The position numbers and the translations under genes are program-made. This document shows positions 1-8,033 of a stretch of 64,000 nucleotides of DNA, in pieces. Within the stretch, counting starts at the first letter, position 1. Every line of letters starts with the position of its first letter. The DNA lies in the NCBI GenBank assembly GCA_963812775.1, contig CAWEWH010000006.1, positions 1 to 64,000 on the forward strand, written 5' to 3'. The DNA comes from CAWEWH01 sp963812775. Lineage in GTDB: Bacteria > Pseudomonadota > Alphaproteobacteria > Rhizobiales > Beijerinckiaceae. The notes beneath the pieces were generated by a model that did not search any database, was not told the DNA's origin, and saw only the letters and a program-made list of their open reading frames with translations.

Positions 1-49
1 TGGAGCACCGCTGTCCCGCTCTCGCGGCTTTGTTGCCACCGCCTGTTCG

Positions 50-1133
50 TCACCCCAGCATAACGAGCATCTTTCCGAAGTTCTCACCCTTGAAGAGCTT
101 GAGGAAGGCGGCTGGCGCGTTCTCGATGCCCTGCACGACGGTCTCCTTCCAGGCGACCTTGCCTTCGTGTATCCACCCCGTCATGTCTCTCGAACTCGGG
201 TATGAGGTTGAAGTAGTTCGAGACGGTGAAGCCCTCGAGCCGTATGCTCTTGCCAACGACGAACATGATGTTGCGTGGACCGTCTGGCAGCCCGGTGGCA
301 TTGTAGACCGAAATCATCCCGCATAACGCAAAGCGCGAAAACTGGTTGGCGGCAGCGAGCGCCGCTTCGAGGTGCGCGCCGCCAACGTTGTCGAAGTACA
401 CATCGATTTCCGAAGGGGCCGCACGTAGCAGCGCGTCGGTCAGATTGCTGGTCGCCTTGTAGTCAATGATGTGATCGACACCGATTTCCTTGAGAAACGC
501 GCACTTCTCCACACCACCGGCTGATCCGATCACCGTGTGGCCCTTAAGCTTGGCGATCTGGCAGACGGCCGACCCTACGGCGCCGGCTGCCGAGGAGACA
601 AACACAACGTCGCCGGGCTTGAGCCCTGCTACCTTCAAGAGACCGCTCCAGGCCGTCAGACCCGTCATCCCTGCAACACCGAGGAACGTCTGGGGTGGCA
701 GCCCAGATGTATCGAGCTTCCGCAGCGCCTCGGCTGGCGCGTTGAACCATTCGCGCCAGCCAAACGCCGAGAAGACGAGATCTCCAGGCTTGAACGCGGG
801 ATCGCTGGAAGCGGCGACCTCCCCGACTGCGCCGCCCTGAAGCACCTCGCCGAGCTGAAAGGGTGGACGCCAGCCGTACATCACCGAGTTGGAAGCGGCA
901 TTCTCTCCTTTCGTATCCCACTGGAATGTTTCACTCACACGGAAGGCCGGTATGAGATTTGCGCGAGCAATCATGCGGCCGCGCATATAGGGGTCGACTG
1001 ACATCCAAAGGTTTTTCACATGAACTTCGCCGGGCCGCGGGTCCGACACCGATACCGCGGCGAGCTCGAAGTTCTCTGACGTGGGCATGCCGACCGGGTG
1101 GGATTTCAGGCGGATTTCGCGCGACGTGACCAT
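50..1133 (-). CDS. NADP-dependent medium-chain oxidoreductase, zinc-independent (frameshifted)
   Basis: Medium-chain dehydrogenase/reductase of the leukotriene B4 dehydrogenase / curcumin reductase type, which reduces activated double bonds of enones with NADPH. The N-terminal part has the family motif MSVDPYMRGRM. The Rossmann dinucleotide loop is seen as SSAAGAVGSAVCQIAKLKG, followed by FDNVGG. No zinc-ligand pattern is visible. The start is the ATG at 1133 (MVTSREIRL) rather than the upstream ATG at 1157. The reading frame breaks near 185-192: after NLIPEFER the last 45 residues or so (DMTGWIHEGK to MLVMLG) continue in another frame and stop at 50-52. One extra or two missing bases would explain this. 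The gene lies downstream of, and codirectional with, the SDR gene, so they may form an operon. The family call is firm; the substrate is unknown. Confidence 0.85.
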
Positions 1134-1245
1134 GGTCGAGACCCTGTTCCTCCACAAACATTGAGACCCGGCGAACGAAAAGTCCGGATGCCTCTGGAAG
1201 ACCGCCCCTTAACCGAGCGCGGGGCAAATCCTCACCCGGTCAGGA

Positions 1246-1992
1246 TCAGTTAGCGGTGTGACCGCCGTCGACGTTGAGGATATGGCCAGTGATGAATGAA
1301 GCTTCGTCCGATGCGATGAAGACAATCGCGTTGGCCAGCTCCTCCGAGAGGCCGAGGCGACCCATCGGAACACCCGTCGCCAGAGCCGCCTTGTTCTCCG
1401 GCGTGCCGGTAAAACGGGTCAGCATGCCAGTGTCCGTAGGACCGGGCGCCACGCCGTTCACACGGATTCCCGACTTGGCGATTTCGAGCGCCACCGACTT
1501 GGTGATGCCTTCGACGGCGTGCTTGCTGCCGACATAGATAGAGGCCCCCGCCGCACCCTCGTGGCCGTAGGTCGAGGAGATGTTGATGATGCTGCCGCTG
1601 CCCTGTTCCTGCATGACGCGCACTTCGTGCTTCATGCTCAGGATCACGCCGAGAACATTCGTGTCGAACGTCGCGGCATAGCTTTCCGCCGTCTGGTCGG
1701 TGATGGGGCCAACCTGGCCTTCGGTGCCAGCATTGTTCACCGCGACATCAAGACGGCCAAACCGTGCGACGGTCTCGTCGACCAGAGCGCGGACGTCATC
1801 CTCCTTGCGGACGTCGGCGTTGATGAACTCCGCCTCCGAACCGAAAGAGCGCAGCTCCTTAACGAGCGCCTTGCCGGCCTCATCACGCCGACCAGCAACG
1901 ACCACCTTCGCGCCCCTCTTGGCGAAGGCGATGGCCGCGGCGCGCCCGATGCCCGTCAAAGCGCCTGTGATCAGCACGACTGGGTTGCTCAT
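1246..1992 (-). CDS. SDR family NAD(P)-dependent oxidoreductase
   Basis: Classical short-chain dehydrogenase/reductase of 248 residues. It shows the cofactor motif TGALTGIG near residue 9, the NNAG motif, the catalytic serine in INISSTYG, the YVGSK Tyr-Lys pair and the C-terminal FITGHILNVDGG. The start at 1992 (MSNPVVLITG) is chosen because an AGGAGG ribosome-binding site lies about 8 bases upstream; the longer reading from 2067 lacks family similarity. The gene is transcribed away from the LysR gene at 2173 and points into the MDR oxidoreductase gene, so the two reductases probably form a LysR-controlled unit. The substrate cannot be read from the sequence. Confidence 0.9.
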   Translation of the reverse strand: MSNPVVLITGALTGIGRAAAIAFAKRGAKVVVAGRRDEAGKALVKELRSFGSEAEFINADVRKEDDVRALVDETVARFGRLDVAVNNAGTEGQVGPITDQTAESYAATFDTNVLGVILSMKHEVRVMQEQGSGSIINISSTYGHEGAAGASIYVGSKHAVEGITKSVALEIAKSGIRVNGVAPGPTDTGMLTRFTGTPENKAALATGVPMGRLGLSEELANAIVFIASDEASFITGHILNVDGGHTAN

Positions 1993-2172
1993 TTTCCGCC
2001 TCCTCACGATTTGCGCTTCCTGCCGGCGGAGCATGGATGGCAACGCCGGGAAGCTCATGGAGATCACGGGTGTTTCCCGGCGAGCTCCATTGTGGGATAG
2101 GTGGGCGCGCCTGGCGCCGGCGCAAAAGACTTTGTAAGCAGAGGGCCATGCCTTGAAGATATGGAAGCCGCC
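1993..2172. promoter_or_regulatory. Divergent intergenic region between SDR gene and LysR gene
   Basis: This 180-bp gap separates the minus-strand SDR gene from the plus-strand LysR-type regulator gene. LysR regulators commonly bind between themselves and a divergent target, so this is the likely operator and promoter region for both directions. Apart from the AGGAGG site that serves the SDR start, no box was recognised with certainty. Confidence 0.4.
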
Positions 2173-3092
2173 ATGGAGCTACGACACCTTCGCTATTTCG
2201 TCGCGGTCGCCGAGGAGGGCAGCCTGACGCTCGCGGCCGAGAAACGGCTGCACACCGCGCAGCCTTCCCTCAGCCGGCAAATCCGCGATCTCGAGTACGA
2301 GGTTGGCGTTCAGCTTATGAGCCGCAGCGTGCACGGCATCGAATTGACCGCGGCGGGCCGAGCCTTTCTCGATCATGCGCGGTTGGCGCTGGTGCAGGTC
2401 GAGGCGGCCATCGAGGCGGCACGGCGGGCCGTTCACCCCGCCAACCGACCTTTGCCCTCGGATTTTTGACCGGACAAGAGATGGATTGGCTTCCGGAGGC
2501 TATGCGCATTCTTCGAGACGAGCTGCCCAATATCGAGGTCTCCGTCTCCAGCCAGTATTCTCCCGATCTTGCGCAGGCTCTGCTGAGGGGGAAGCTCGAC
2601 TTGGCTTTCATGCGTCCCGAAGCGCAAATGCCCGACCTGGACTACACGGTCATCGCGAAGGAGCCGCTTATCGTCGCCATGCCGAGCGATCATCGCCTGG
2701 CGTCGAAGAACGCCGTCGCGCTTCAAGACATCGCGGGTGAGATATTCATCGGCATGTCGAACACGGCCCCCATGCTCCAGGTGGTTATCGATGACTACCT
2801 GAAACGATCGGGCATGGATCTCCGGCCCGTGCACAGGGTCGACAATCTGGCGATGGCGATGTCGCTGATCGCATCGACCAGGGGCGTGGCACTCCTGCCC
2901 GCTTATGCGAAAAACTTCCTGCCGCGGTCCGTGACCAGCCGTCCGCTCGATGGCGAGGCACCGACGATCGATCTCGTCATCGGCTACAACAAGGCGAACA
3001 CATCGCCGACCCTGAAGCTGTTTCTTTCAAGAGTGGACGCCCTGGTCGATCGCGTCTCAAGGACCGCGATTGCGACCCGGAAGGTGCCCTAG
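2173..3092 (+). CDS. LysR family transcriptional regulator (frameshifted)
   Basis: LysR-type regulator. The N-terminal winged helix-turn-helix begins MELRHLRYFVAVAEEGSLT and contains AQPSLSRQIRDLE. The C-terminal periplasmic-binding-like effector domain follows (LRGKLDLAFMRPE, GVALLPAYA). The reading frame breaks near 2444-2446: the first part would stop after PLPSDF, while FALGFLTGQEMDW resumes in another frame. A single missing C restores the usual length of about 306 residues. An ATG at 2161 is an alternative start 12 bases upstream. The gene is divergent from the SDR/MDR oxidoreductase pair, which it probably regulates. The clean restoration suggests a sequencing error. Confidence 0.85.
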
Positions 3093-3105
3093 CTGCTTGG
3101 GCGAG

Positions 3106-4026
3106 CTAACTCGGGATCATGCCGACAGTCTTCGTAGTCTCTGACAGGAAGTCCAGGAGCGCGCGCACCGCGGGAACCATTCCACGCCGCGAGGGGAAAA
3201 CAGCGTGCATGATCCCGGCTTGAGCCTTCAGCGACGGTAGCAAGCGGAAAAGCGTGCCGCCCTCCAAGTCGTCGACCACGAGGAGAAGAGGGACAAGGAC
3301 TGCACCGATCCCTTGCACCGCCGCACGCCGCAGCGTGAAGAGATCGTCAGTGCAGAGGCGCGGCGAATGCGTCAATTCGGCGGGCTCGCCATTCGCATCG
3401 AGAAATCGCCAGGTCAAGCGCGCTTCGGCGCTCGCCATCGAGAGCGTCGGCATTCGTGCAAGATCTGCGAGCGTTTGCGGTTCGCCATGCGCGGCGATCA
3501 GCCTGGGGCTAGCGACGAGGATCATCTCGTGGTGACCGAACGCGCGCATGGCGAGATCGGAATCCTCCAATGGTGGCTGGCGTACCCGGATGGCGATGTC
3601 GAGGCCTTCCTCGACGACGTCGACGCGGCGATTGGTGGCGTCGAGCGCGATACGCACTTGCGGATGCTTAGCGAGGAAACGCGCGAGGATGTCGGCGATG
3701 CCGCCCTGCAGCAAGCCGTTGGGACAGGAGATGCGCACGAGCCCCTGTGGGGAGGCGAGAATCTGGCTGATCGCGTCACTCGCCGCCTGCGCCTCATCGA
3801 GGAGCGCCAGGCAGTGGCGATGGAAGGTCTTGCCCGCCTCGGTGAGCGAAAGACGTCGCGTTGTGCGGTTGATGAGGCGCACGCCGAGCTCGGTCTCCAG
3901 CGCAGCGACGCGGCGGCTGAGCTTCGACGTCTGCAAGCCCAGCGCCCTCGCCGCCGCCGTGTAAGAGCCGAAATCGACCACTTTGGCGAAGAAATAGAGG
4001 TTGTTGAGATCTTGAACCGGGGTCAT
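3106..4026 (-). CDS. LysR family transcriptional regulator
   Basis: Intact LysR-type regulator of 306 residues. The helix-turn-helix lies at about residues 8-65 (FGSYTAAARALGLQTSKLSR) and is followed by LINRTTRRLSLTEAG, a signature of the CrgA/AaeR-like subgroup. The substrate-binding domain contains GLDIAIRVRQPPLEDSDL. It is transcribed divergently from the DoxX gene with a 115-bp gap, the usual geometry for a LysR regulator and its target. This subgroup often controls oxidoreductases, DoxX proteins or efflux; the inducer is unknown. Confidence 0.92.
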   Translation of the reverse strand: MTPVQDLNNLYFFAKVVDFGSYTAAARALGLQTSKLSRRVAALETELGVRLINRTTRRLSLTEAGKTFHRHCLALLDEAQAASDAISQILASPQGLVRISCPNGLLQGGIADILARFLAKHPQVRIALDATNRRVDVVEEGLDIAIRVRQPPLEDSDLAMRAFGHHEMILVASPRLIAAHGEPQTLADLARMPTLSMASAEARLTWRFLDANGEPAELTHSPRLCTDDLFTLRRAAVQGIGAVLVPLLLVVDDLEGGTLFRLLPSLKAQAGIMHAVFPSRRGMVPAVRALLDFLSETTKTVGMIPS

Positions 4027-4141
4027 GCGGCCACAAACATTATTCTATTTTCGACAAGTATTCATTGCATTTCTCCCCCTGCCCCAGATGTTATTGCATC
4101 CCTAGCTCTGTTGCCCTGATCTCGTTTCAAGGTGACTTTCA
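4027..4141. promoter_or_regulatory. Divergent LysR/doxX promoter region
   Basis: A noticeably AT-richer stretch (for example ATTATTCTATTTTCGACAAG near 4040) lies between the minus-strand LysR gene and the plus-strand DoxX gene. It is the expected place for a LysR T-N11-A operator and for both promoters. AAGGTGA lies just upstream of the DoxX ATG and can serve as its ribosome-binding site. The exact operator is not resolved. Confidence 0.4.
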
Positions 4142-4564
4142 ATGATCGCGACCCACTACCTTCCCTTTGTCGGCCGACTGATGATCGGTCTTCCTTTCGC
4201 TATGAGTGGCCTTGGCAAGCTCGCCAGCTATGGCGCCACGACCGGGATGATTAGTGCTGTAGGACTGCCTTTCCCGCCGCTGGCCTTCGCTGTTGCGGTC
4301 GCCGTCGAGCTGGGCGGTGGCCTACTTCTTATTGCCGGCTATCGTGCCCGCTTCGTCGCCATAGCCCTGGCGGCCTTCTCTCTCGCGACAGCAGTTTCGT
4401 TCCACAATAACTTCGCCGACCAGAACGAGATGATCCACTTCCTCAAGAACGTGATGATCGCGGGCGCGCTCCTCCAGATCGCAGCATTCGGGGCTGGAGC
4501 ACTCAGCGTCGACAATCGGCGCAAGAGCGGCGAACTGACTTCAAGTCCCGGGGTGGCCGCCTGA
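4142..4564 (+). CDS. DoxX family membrane protein
   Basis: 140-residue inner-membrane protein with four hydrophobic segments. It carries the DoxX-type opening FVGRLMIGLPFAMSGLGKLA, with the conserved GxxKL near residue 20, and a central FAVAVAVELGGGLLLIAGY. DoxX relatives are linked to thiosulfate/quinone metabolism or oxidative stress, but most remain of unknown function. The ATG follows AAGGTGA. The next gene (NTF2-like) starts 10 bases after the stop, so the two are probably cotranscribed under the divergent LysR regulator. Confidence 0.9.
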   Translation: MIATHYLPFVGRLMIGLPFAMSGLGKLASYGATTGMISAVGLPFPPLAFAVAVAVELGGGLLLIAGYRARFVAIALAAFSLATAVSFHNNFADQNEMIHFLKNVMIAGALLQIAAFGAGALSVDNRRKSGELTSSPGVAA

Positions 4565-4574
4565 GCAACGAGGC

Positions 4575-4940
4575 ATGTCCCACAGCATATCGACCTTGTT
4601 GACTCGCAATCTTCACGATGTCTTCGGTGAAAACGACCCCTCACGTCGTCGCGCGGCCATCGACGAGATCTTCACCGAAGATTGCGTATTCTACGATCCG
4701 AACGGCGGCGTCTACCGTGGCCGCGACGAGATCGATCGCGTCGCAGGCGCGATCAGGGCTACTCACCCCGACTTTCGATATCAACCAATTGTCGGGCCCG
4801 AGGAATTGGGCGATGGCGGGCGGATCCAATGGGCATCCGGCCGCCCCGGCGAGGCGCCAAGTTATGCCGGGACTGATTTTATCATTGTCCGGGACGACCG
4901 GATTGCCGCCGTTTATCTCTTTCTCGACAAGCTATCGTGA
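4575..4940 (+). CDS. SnoaL/NTF2-like nuclear transport factor 2 family protein
   Basis: 121-residue single-domain protein of the NTF2/SnoaL-like fold. The features are the N-terminal helix with FGENDPSRRRAAIDEIFTED, then FYDPNGGVYRGRDEIDRV, a central segment containing HPDFRYQP and the final strand DRIAAVYLFLDKL. Such small proteins bind or isomerise small hydrophobic molecules, or act as domains of unknown substrate. It follows the DoxX gene by 10 bases, a pairing that is frequent in proteobacteria next to LysR regulators. The fold is clear; the activity is not. Confidence 0.85.
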   Translation: MSHSISTLLTRNLHDVFGENDPSRRRAAIDEIFTEDCVFYDPNGGVYRGRDEIDRVAGAIRATHPDFRYQPIVGPEELGDGGRIQWASGRPGEAPSYAGTDFIIVRDDRIAAVYLFLDKLS

Positions 4941-5042
4941 ACGGCCAAAGCCACAAGCACGACCTTCCGCCGCGATGCCTCCGCCGCGATGCCGCGCGAT
5001 CGTCCATGTGGGAAACGCCTCCGGCGGCATTTCGATCGCTCC

Positions 5043-5073
5043 TCGGCGAAGGAAAGTGCCGCTCTTTCGCCGA
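5043..5073. terminator. Hairpin between convergent genes
   Basis: TCGGCGAA at 5043-5050 pairs with TTCGCCGA at 5066-5073, and the stem can extend inward by about three pairs. It lies between the plus-strand NTF2-like gene and the end of mucR on the minus strand, so it may act as a bidirectional transcription stop. There is no clear T tract. Confidence 0.35.
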
Positions 5074-5081
5074 AGCCGGCT

Positions 5082-5510
5082 CTACGAGCCGCGCGAACGG
5101 CGCTTGCGCCGCTGCTGGCCGAGGCCCATCTGCTTGGCGAGCTGCGAGCGCGCCTTGGCGTAGTTGGGGGCGACCATCGGGTAGTCGGCCGGCAACCCCC
5201 ATTTCTCGCGATACTGCTCCGGCGTCATGTTGTACTGCGTGCGCAGGTGGCGCTTCAGCGACTTGAACTTCTTGCCGTCCTCGAGACAGACGATGAAGTC
5301 CGGCGTGATGGACTTCTTCAGCGGCACGGCGGGCTTCGGCGCCTCGGCGGGCGCGATGGCAGCGCCGGTGGCGACGCGCAGCAGCGCCGAATGCACGTCG
5401 CCGATCAGCGACGACAGCTCCCCCGTCGCCACCGTATTGTTGCTGACATAGGCCGACACGATGCCGGCGGCCAGCTCGATGTAGTTGGCGGGTTGCGCAC
5501 TATCGGCCAT
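5082..5510 (-). CDS. mucR: MucR/Ros family transcriptional regulator
   Basis: 142-residue regulator of the Ros/MucR family, whose members are H-NS-like silencers of exopolysaccharide, motility and virulence genes in Rhizobiales. The conserved core runs from CLEDGKKFKSLKRHL through MTPEQYREKWGLPADYPMVA to LAKQMGLGQ. The start is ATG 5510 (MADSAQPANYI), with AAGGA upstream; the longer reading from 5621 is not conserved. Of the usual zinc ligands, the Cys, Asp (CLED) and the His in KRHL are present, but the next position used as a second His in Ros reads RTQYN (Gln). It is divergent from the S9 peptidase gene, across an AT-rich region where it may autoregulate. Confidence 0.93.
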   Translation of the reverse strand: MADSAQPANYIELAAGIVSAYVSNNTVATGELSSLIGDVHSALLRVATGAAIAPAEAPKPAVPLKKSITPDFIVCLEDGKKFKSLKRHLRTQYNMTPEQYREKWGLPADYPMVAPNYAKARSQLAKQMGLGQQRRKRRSRGS

Positions 5511-5821
5511 TGACGTCCGTCCTTTCAGTCCAGAGTCCTTTCGGTCCAGGTCATTGGCGGCCGTTCGATCAGGGGTGGCTGCAGGGATGGCTGGATGCTC
5601 GAGCCGATCGCTGCCGATCACGACGGCATGGGTGGCGCGCCTGGAATCGCCGGAAAAATATGCTTAAGACCTAGGCCAAAGCTCGAATATACGCAAGCAC
5701 AAGAGACCTGAACGATCGAAAAATTTGTCGTTACTTGCAATTTGGTCCGTTTCCAAGGAACGAATGCAGCAACGAGCAGCATTGCACAGCAAACAATACC
5801 CGCTCAACTGCACGAGACCCC
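5511..5821. other. Intergenic region mucR / S9 peptidase (AT-rich promoter zone)
   Basis: 311 bp between two divergent genes with no convincing coding sequence. Positions about 5650-5760 are clearly richer in A+T than the surroundings (for example GATCGAAAAATTTGTCGTTA near 5715). This suits promoters in both directions and the AT-rich sites that MucR proteins bind. No sharp -35/-10 pair was assigned. Confidence 0.5.
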
Positions 5822-7933
5822 GTGTCGAAGCCGCGCCAAGCCCCACCCCCGGACTGCCTGAGGATGCCGGTGACCAGCGTCGTCCACGGCGAAAAGCTGG
5901 TCGACGACTATGCCTGGCTCAAGGCGGACAACTGGCGCGAGGTGCTCAAGCATCCTGCCGCCCTGCCGCCCCATATCCGCGAGCACCTCAAGGCGGAGAA
6001 CGTCTACACGGACGCCGTCATGGCCAGCACGCAGGCGCTGCAGAAGCGCCTCGTCAAGGAAATGCGCGGCCGCATGGAGGAGGACGAAGCGAGCGTGCCG
6101 GAGGCGGATGGCGCCTTCGCGTATTTCAGCCGCTATCGGCCGAACGGCGAGCATCCTCTCATTTGCCGGCAGCCGCGCGGCGGCGGCGGCGGCGGCGGCG
6201 AGGAGCTTCTGCTCGATTGCGACGGCCTCGCCAAAGGCCTCGCCTTCTTCGATCTCGGCGAGGCGGTGCATGCCCCCGATCATCACAAGCTCGCCTGGTC
6301 GGCCGACGACAAGGGCTCGGAATATTATTGCATCAAGGTCCGCGATCTCGAGCGCGGCGAGGATCTGCCCGACGCCGTCGCCGACACGACGGGCGAGATC
6401 GTCTGGCTCACGAACAGCCGCGGCTTCTACTATGTGGGTCTCGACGACAACCACCGGCCAAGCCGCGTGTGGCGCCACATTCTCGGCACGCCGCAGCAGG
6501 ACGACGCGCTCGTCTACGAGGAAGCCGACGCTGGCTGGTACGTCCATCTCGACGAGACGCAGTCGGGGGCTTTCTGCCTGATCCAGACCGGCGATCACGA
6601 GACGTCAGAGACGTGGCTTGTCGATCGCGCCGACATGGCGGCGACGCCGCGCGTCGTGGCGCCAAGACAGCCGCAGACCAGATACCAGGTCGAGCATCAC
6701 GCACAGCGGCTGATCATCCGCACCAATGCGGACGAGGCGGAGGACTTCAAGCTGGTCGAGGCGCCGGTCGATGCCAGCGGGCGCGACAATTGGCGCGATC
6801 TCGTTCCCTATCGACCCGGCACCATGATCCTGGCGGTTGTCGCCTTCGCCGATCACCTGGTGCGCTTCGAGCGCGAGGAGGCGCGGCCGCGCGTCGTGGT
6901 GCGGGCCATGGCCGGCGGCGCCGAGCACGTCATCGCGTTCGACGAAGACACCTACGCGCTCGGCGTCGAGAGCGGCTTCGAATTCGACACGCAGGTCCTG
7001 CGCTTCACCTATTCGTCGATGACGACGCCGCAGGAGACCTACGACTACGACATGCGCACGCGCGAGCGCCGGCTGCTCAAGCAGCGCAAGGTGCCGTCCG
7101 GTCATGACCCTTCCCGCTACGTGACGCGCCGGCTGATGGCCCCCGCGCCCGACGGCGAGACCGTGCCCATCTCGTTGCTGCACAAGCGCGACACGCCGCT
7201 CGACGGCAGCGCGCCGCTGCTGCTCTATGGCTACGGCGCCTATGGCAGCTCGATACCGACGGGCTTCCGCACCAACGTTCTGTCGCTGGTCGACCGCGGC
7301 TTCGTCTACGCCATCGCGCATATCCGCGGCGGCACCGAAAAGGGCTGGCGCTGGTACACGGACGGCAAGCGCGAGAAGAAGCCGAACAGCTTCACGGACT
7401 TCATCGCCGCGGCACGGCATCTTTGCGCCGAGCGCTACACCGCGCCCGGCCGCATCGTCGCGCAAGGCGGCAGCGCCGGCGGCATGCTGATGGGCGCCGT
7501 CGCCAATCTGGCGCCGGACCTATTCGCCGGCATCGTGGCCGATGTGCCGTTCGTCGACGTGCTCAACACGATGCTCGACGGCGAGCTGCCGCTGACGCCG
7601 CCGGAATGGCCCGAGTGGGGCAACCCGGCGATCGACCGCGCCGCCTTCGATCTCCTCCGCTCGTACTCGCCCTATGACTGCGTCAAGGCGCAACGTTATC
7701 CCGCCATCCTGGCGCTCGGCGGCCTCGCCGACCCGCGCGTCACCTATTGGGAGCCCGCCAAATGGGTGGCGCGGCTGCGCGCCACCATGACCGAGGGCGG
7801 GCCGGTGCTGCTGCACGTCAACATGGATGCGGGGCACGCAGGCGTGAGCGGGCGCTTCGACAGCCTTGGCGAAGTGGCGCTCATCTATGCCTTCATGCTG
7901 CGGGCGCTGGAGGGATTTGAGCCGGAGGGCTAG
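5822..7933 (+). CDS. ptrB: S9A family peptidase, oligopeptidase B type
   Basis: Prolyl-oligopeptidase-family serine peptidase of about 703 residues that cleaves short peptides after basic residues in oligopeptidase B. A seven-bladed propeller precedes the alpha/beta-hydrolase domain. The catalytic triad is visible: Ser551 in GGSAGG, Asp637 in GGLADPRVTYWEP and His672 in DAGHAG. GTG 5822 (VSKPRQAPPP) is preferred over ATG 5864 because relatives begin SKP-x-AP and then HG-x-x-x-x-DDYAWLK. A run of glycine codons (GGC repeats, 6178-6200) inserts poly-Gly in the propeller region. The stop codon TAG coincides with the edge of a palindromic repeat. Family call firm; choice of ptrB over related S9A enzymes is inference. 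Confidence 0.88.
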   Translation: MSKPRQAPPPDCLRMPVTSVVHGEKLVDDYAWLKADNWREVLKHPAALPPHIREHLKAENVYTDAVMASTQALQKRLVKEMRGRMEEDEASVPEADGAFAYFSRYRPNGEHPLICRQPRGGGGGGGEELLLDCDGLAKGLAFFDLGEAVHAPDHHKLAWSADDKGSEYYCIKVRDLERGEDLPDAVADTTGEIVWLTNSRGFYYVGLDDNHRPSRVWRHILGTPQQDDALVYEEADAGWYVHLDETQSGAFCLIQTGDHETSETWLVDRADMAATPRVVAPRQPQTRYQVEHHAQRLIIRTNADEAEDFKLVEAPVDASGRDNWRDLVPYRPGTMILAVVAFADHLVRFEREEARPRVVVRAMAGGAEHVIAFDEDTYALGVESGFEFDTQVLRFTYSSMTTPQETYDYDMRTRERRLLKQRKVPSGHDPSRYVTRRLMAPAPDGETVPISLLHKRDTPLDGSAPLLLYGYGAYGSSIPTGFRTNVLSLVDRGFVYAIAHIRGGTEKGWRWYTDGKREKKPNSFTDFIAAARHLCAERYTAPGRIVAQGGSAGGMLMGAVANLAPDLFAGIVADVPFVDVLNTMLDGELPLTPPEWPEWGNPAIDRAAFDLLRSYSPYDCVKAQRYPAILALGGLADPRVTYWEPAKWVARLRATMTEGGPVLLHVNMDAGHAGVSGRFDSLGEVALIYAFMLRALEGFEPEG

Positions 7934-7972
7934 AGCGCCATGCGATCAGGTGCAATCGCATCCGCGCTCTAG
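7930..7972. repeat. CTAG-bounded palindromic element
   Basis: The left arm CTAGAGCGCCATGCGAT (7930-7946) and right arm ATCGCATCCGCGCTCTAG (7955-7972) are inverted repeats around an 8-base loop, with one small internal mismatch. The element starts on the TAG stop of the S9 peptidase gene. Its CTAG boundaries recall the two larger palindromes at 28.5 kb. Confidence 0.75.
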
Positions 7973-7985
7973 AAGTCTTGATCTT

Positions 7986-8033
7986 GTGCATGATCTTGTC
8001 CGAAAACCGCGCACACTTTTCGGGATCATGCAC
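7986..8033. repeat. REP-like palindromic element (copy 1)
   Basis: GTGCATGATC at 7986 is mirrored by GATCATGCAC ending at 8033, with CCGAAAA and TTTTCGG inside the arms. The same element recurs at 31898-31945, 33332-33376 and, degenerate, near 43858. It fills the gap between two convergent genes and touches the stop codon of the minus-strand gene at 8033-8035, so it may act as a terminator or RNA-stabilising hairpin. Confidence 0.8.

Noticed and set aside
5804..6598. Long antisense open frames over the S9 peptidase and other genes
   Set aside because: These are typical shadows in high-GC DNA. The sense strand has the conserved protein and catalytic residues.
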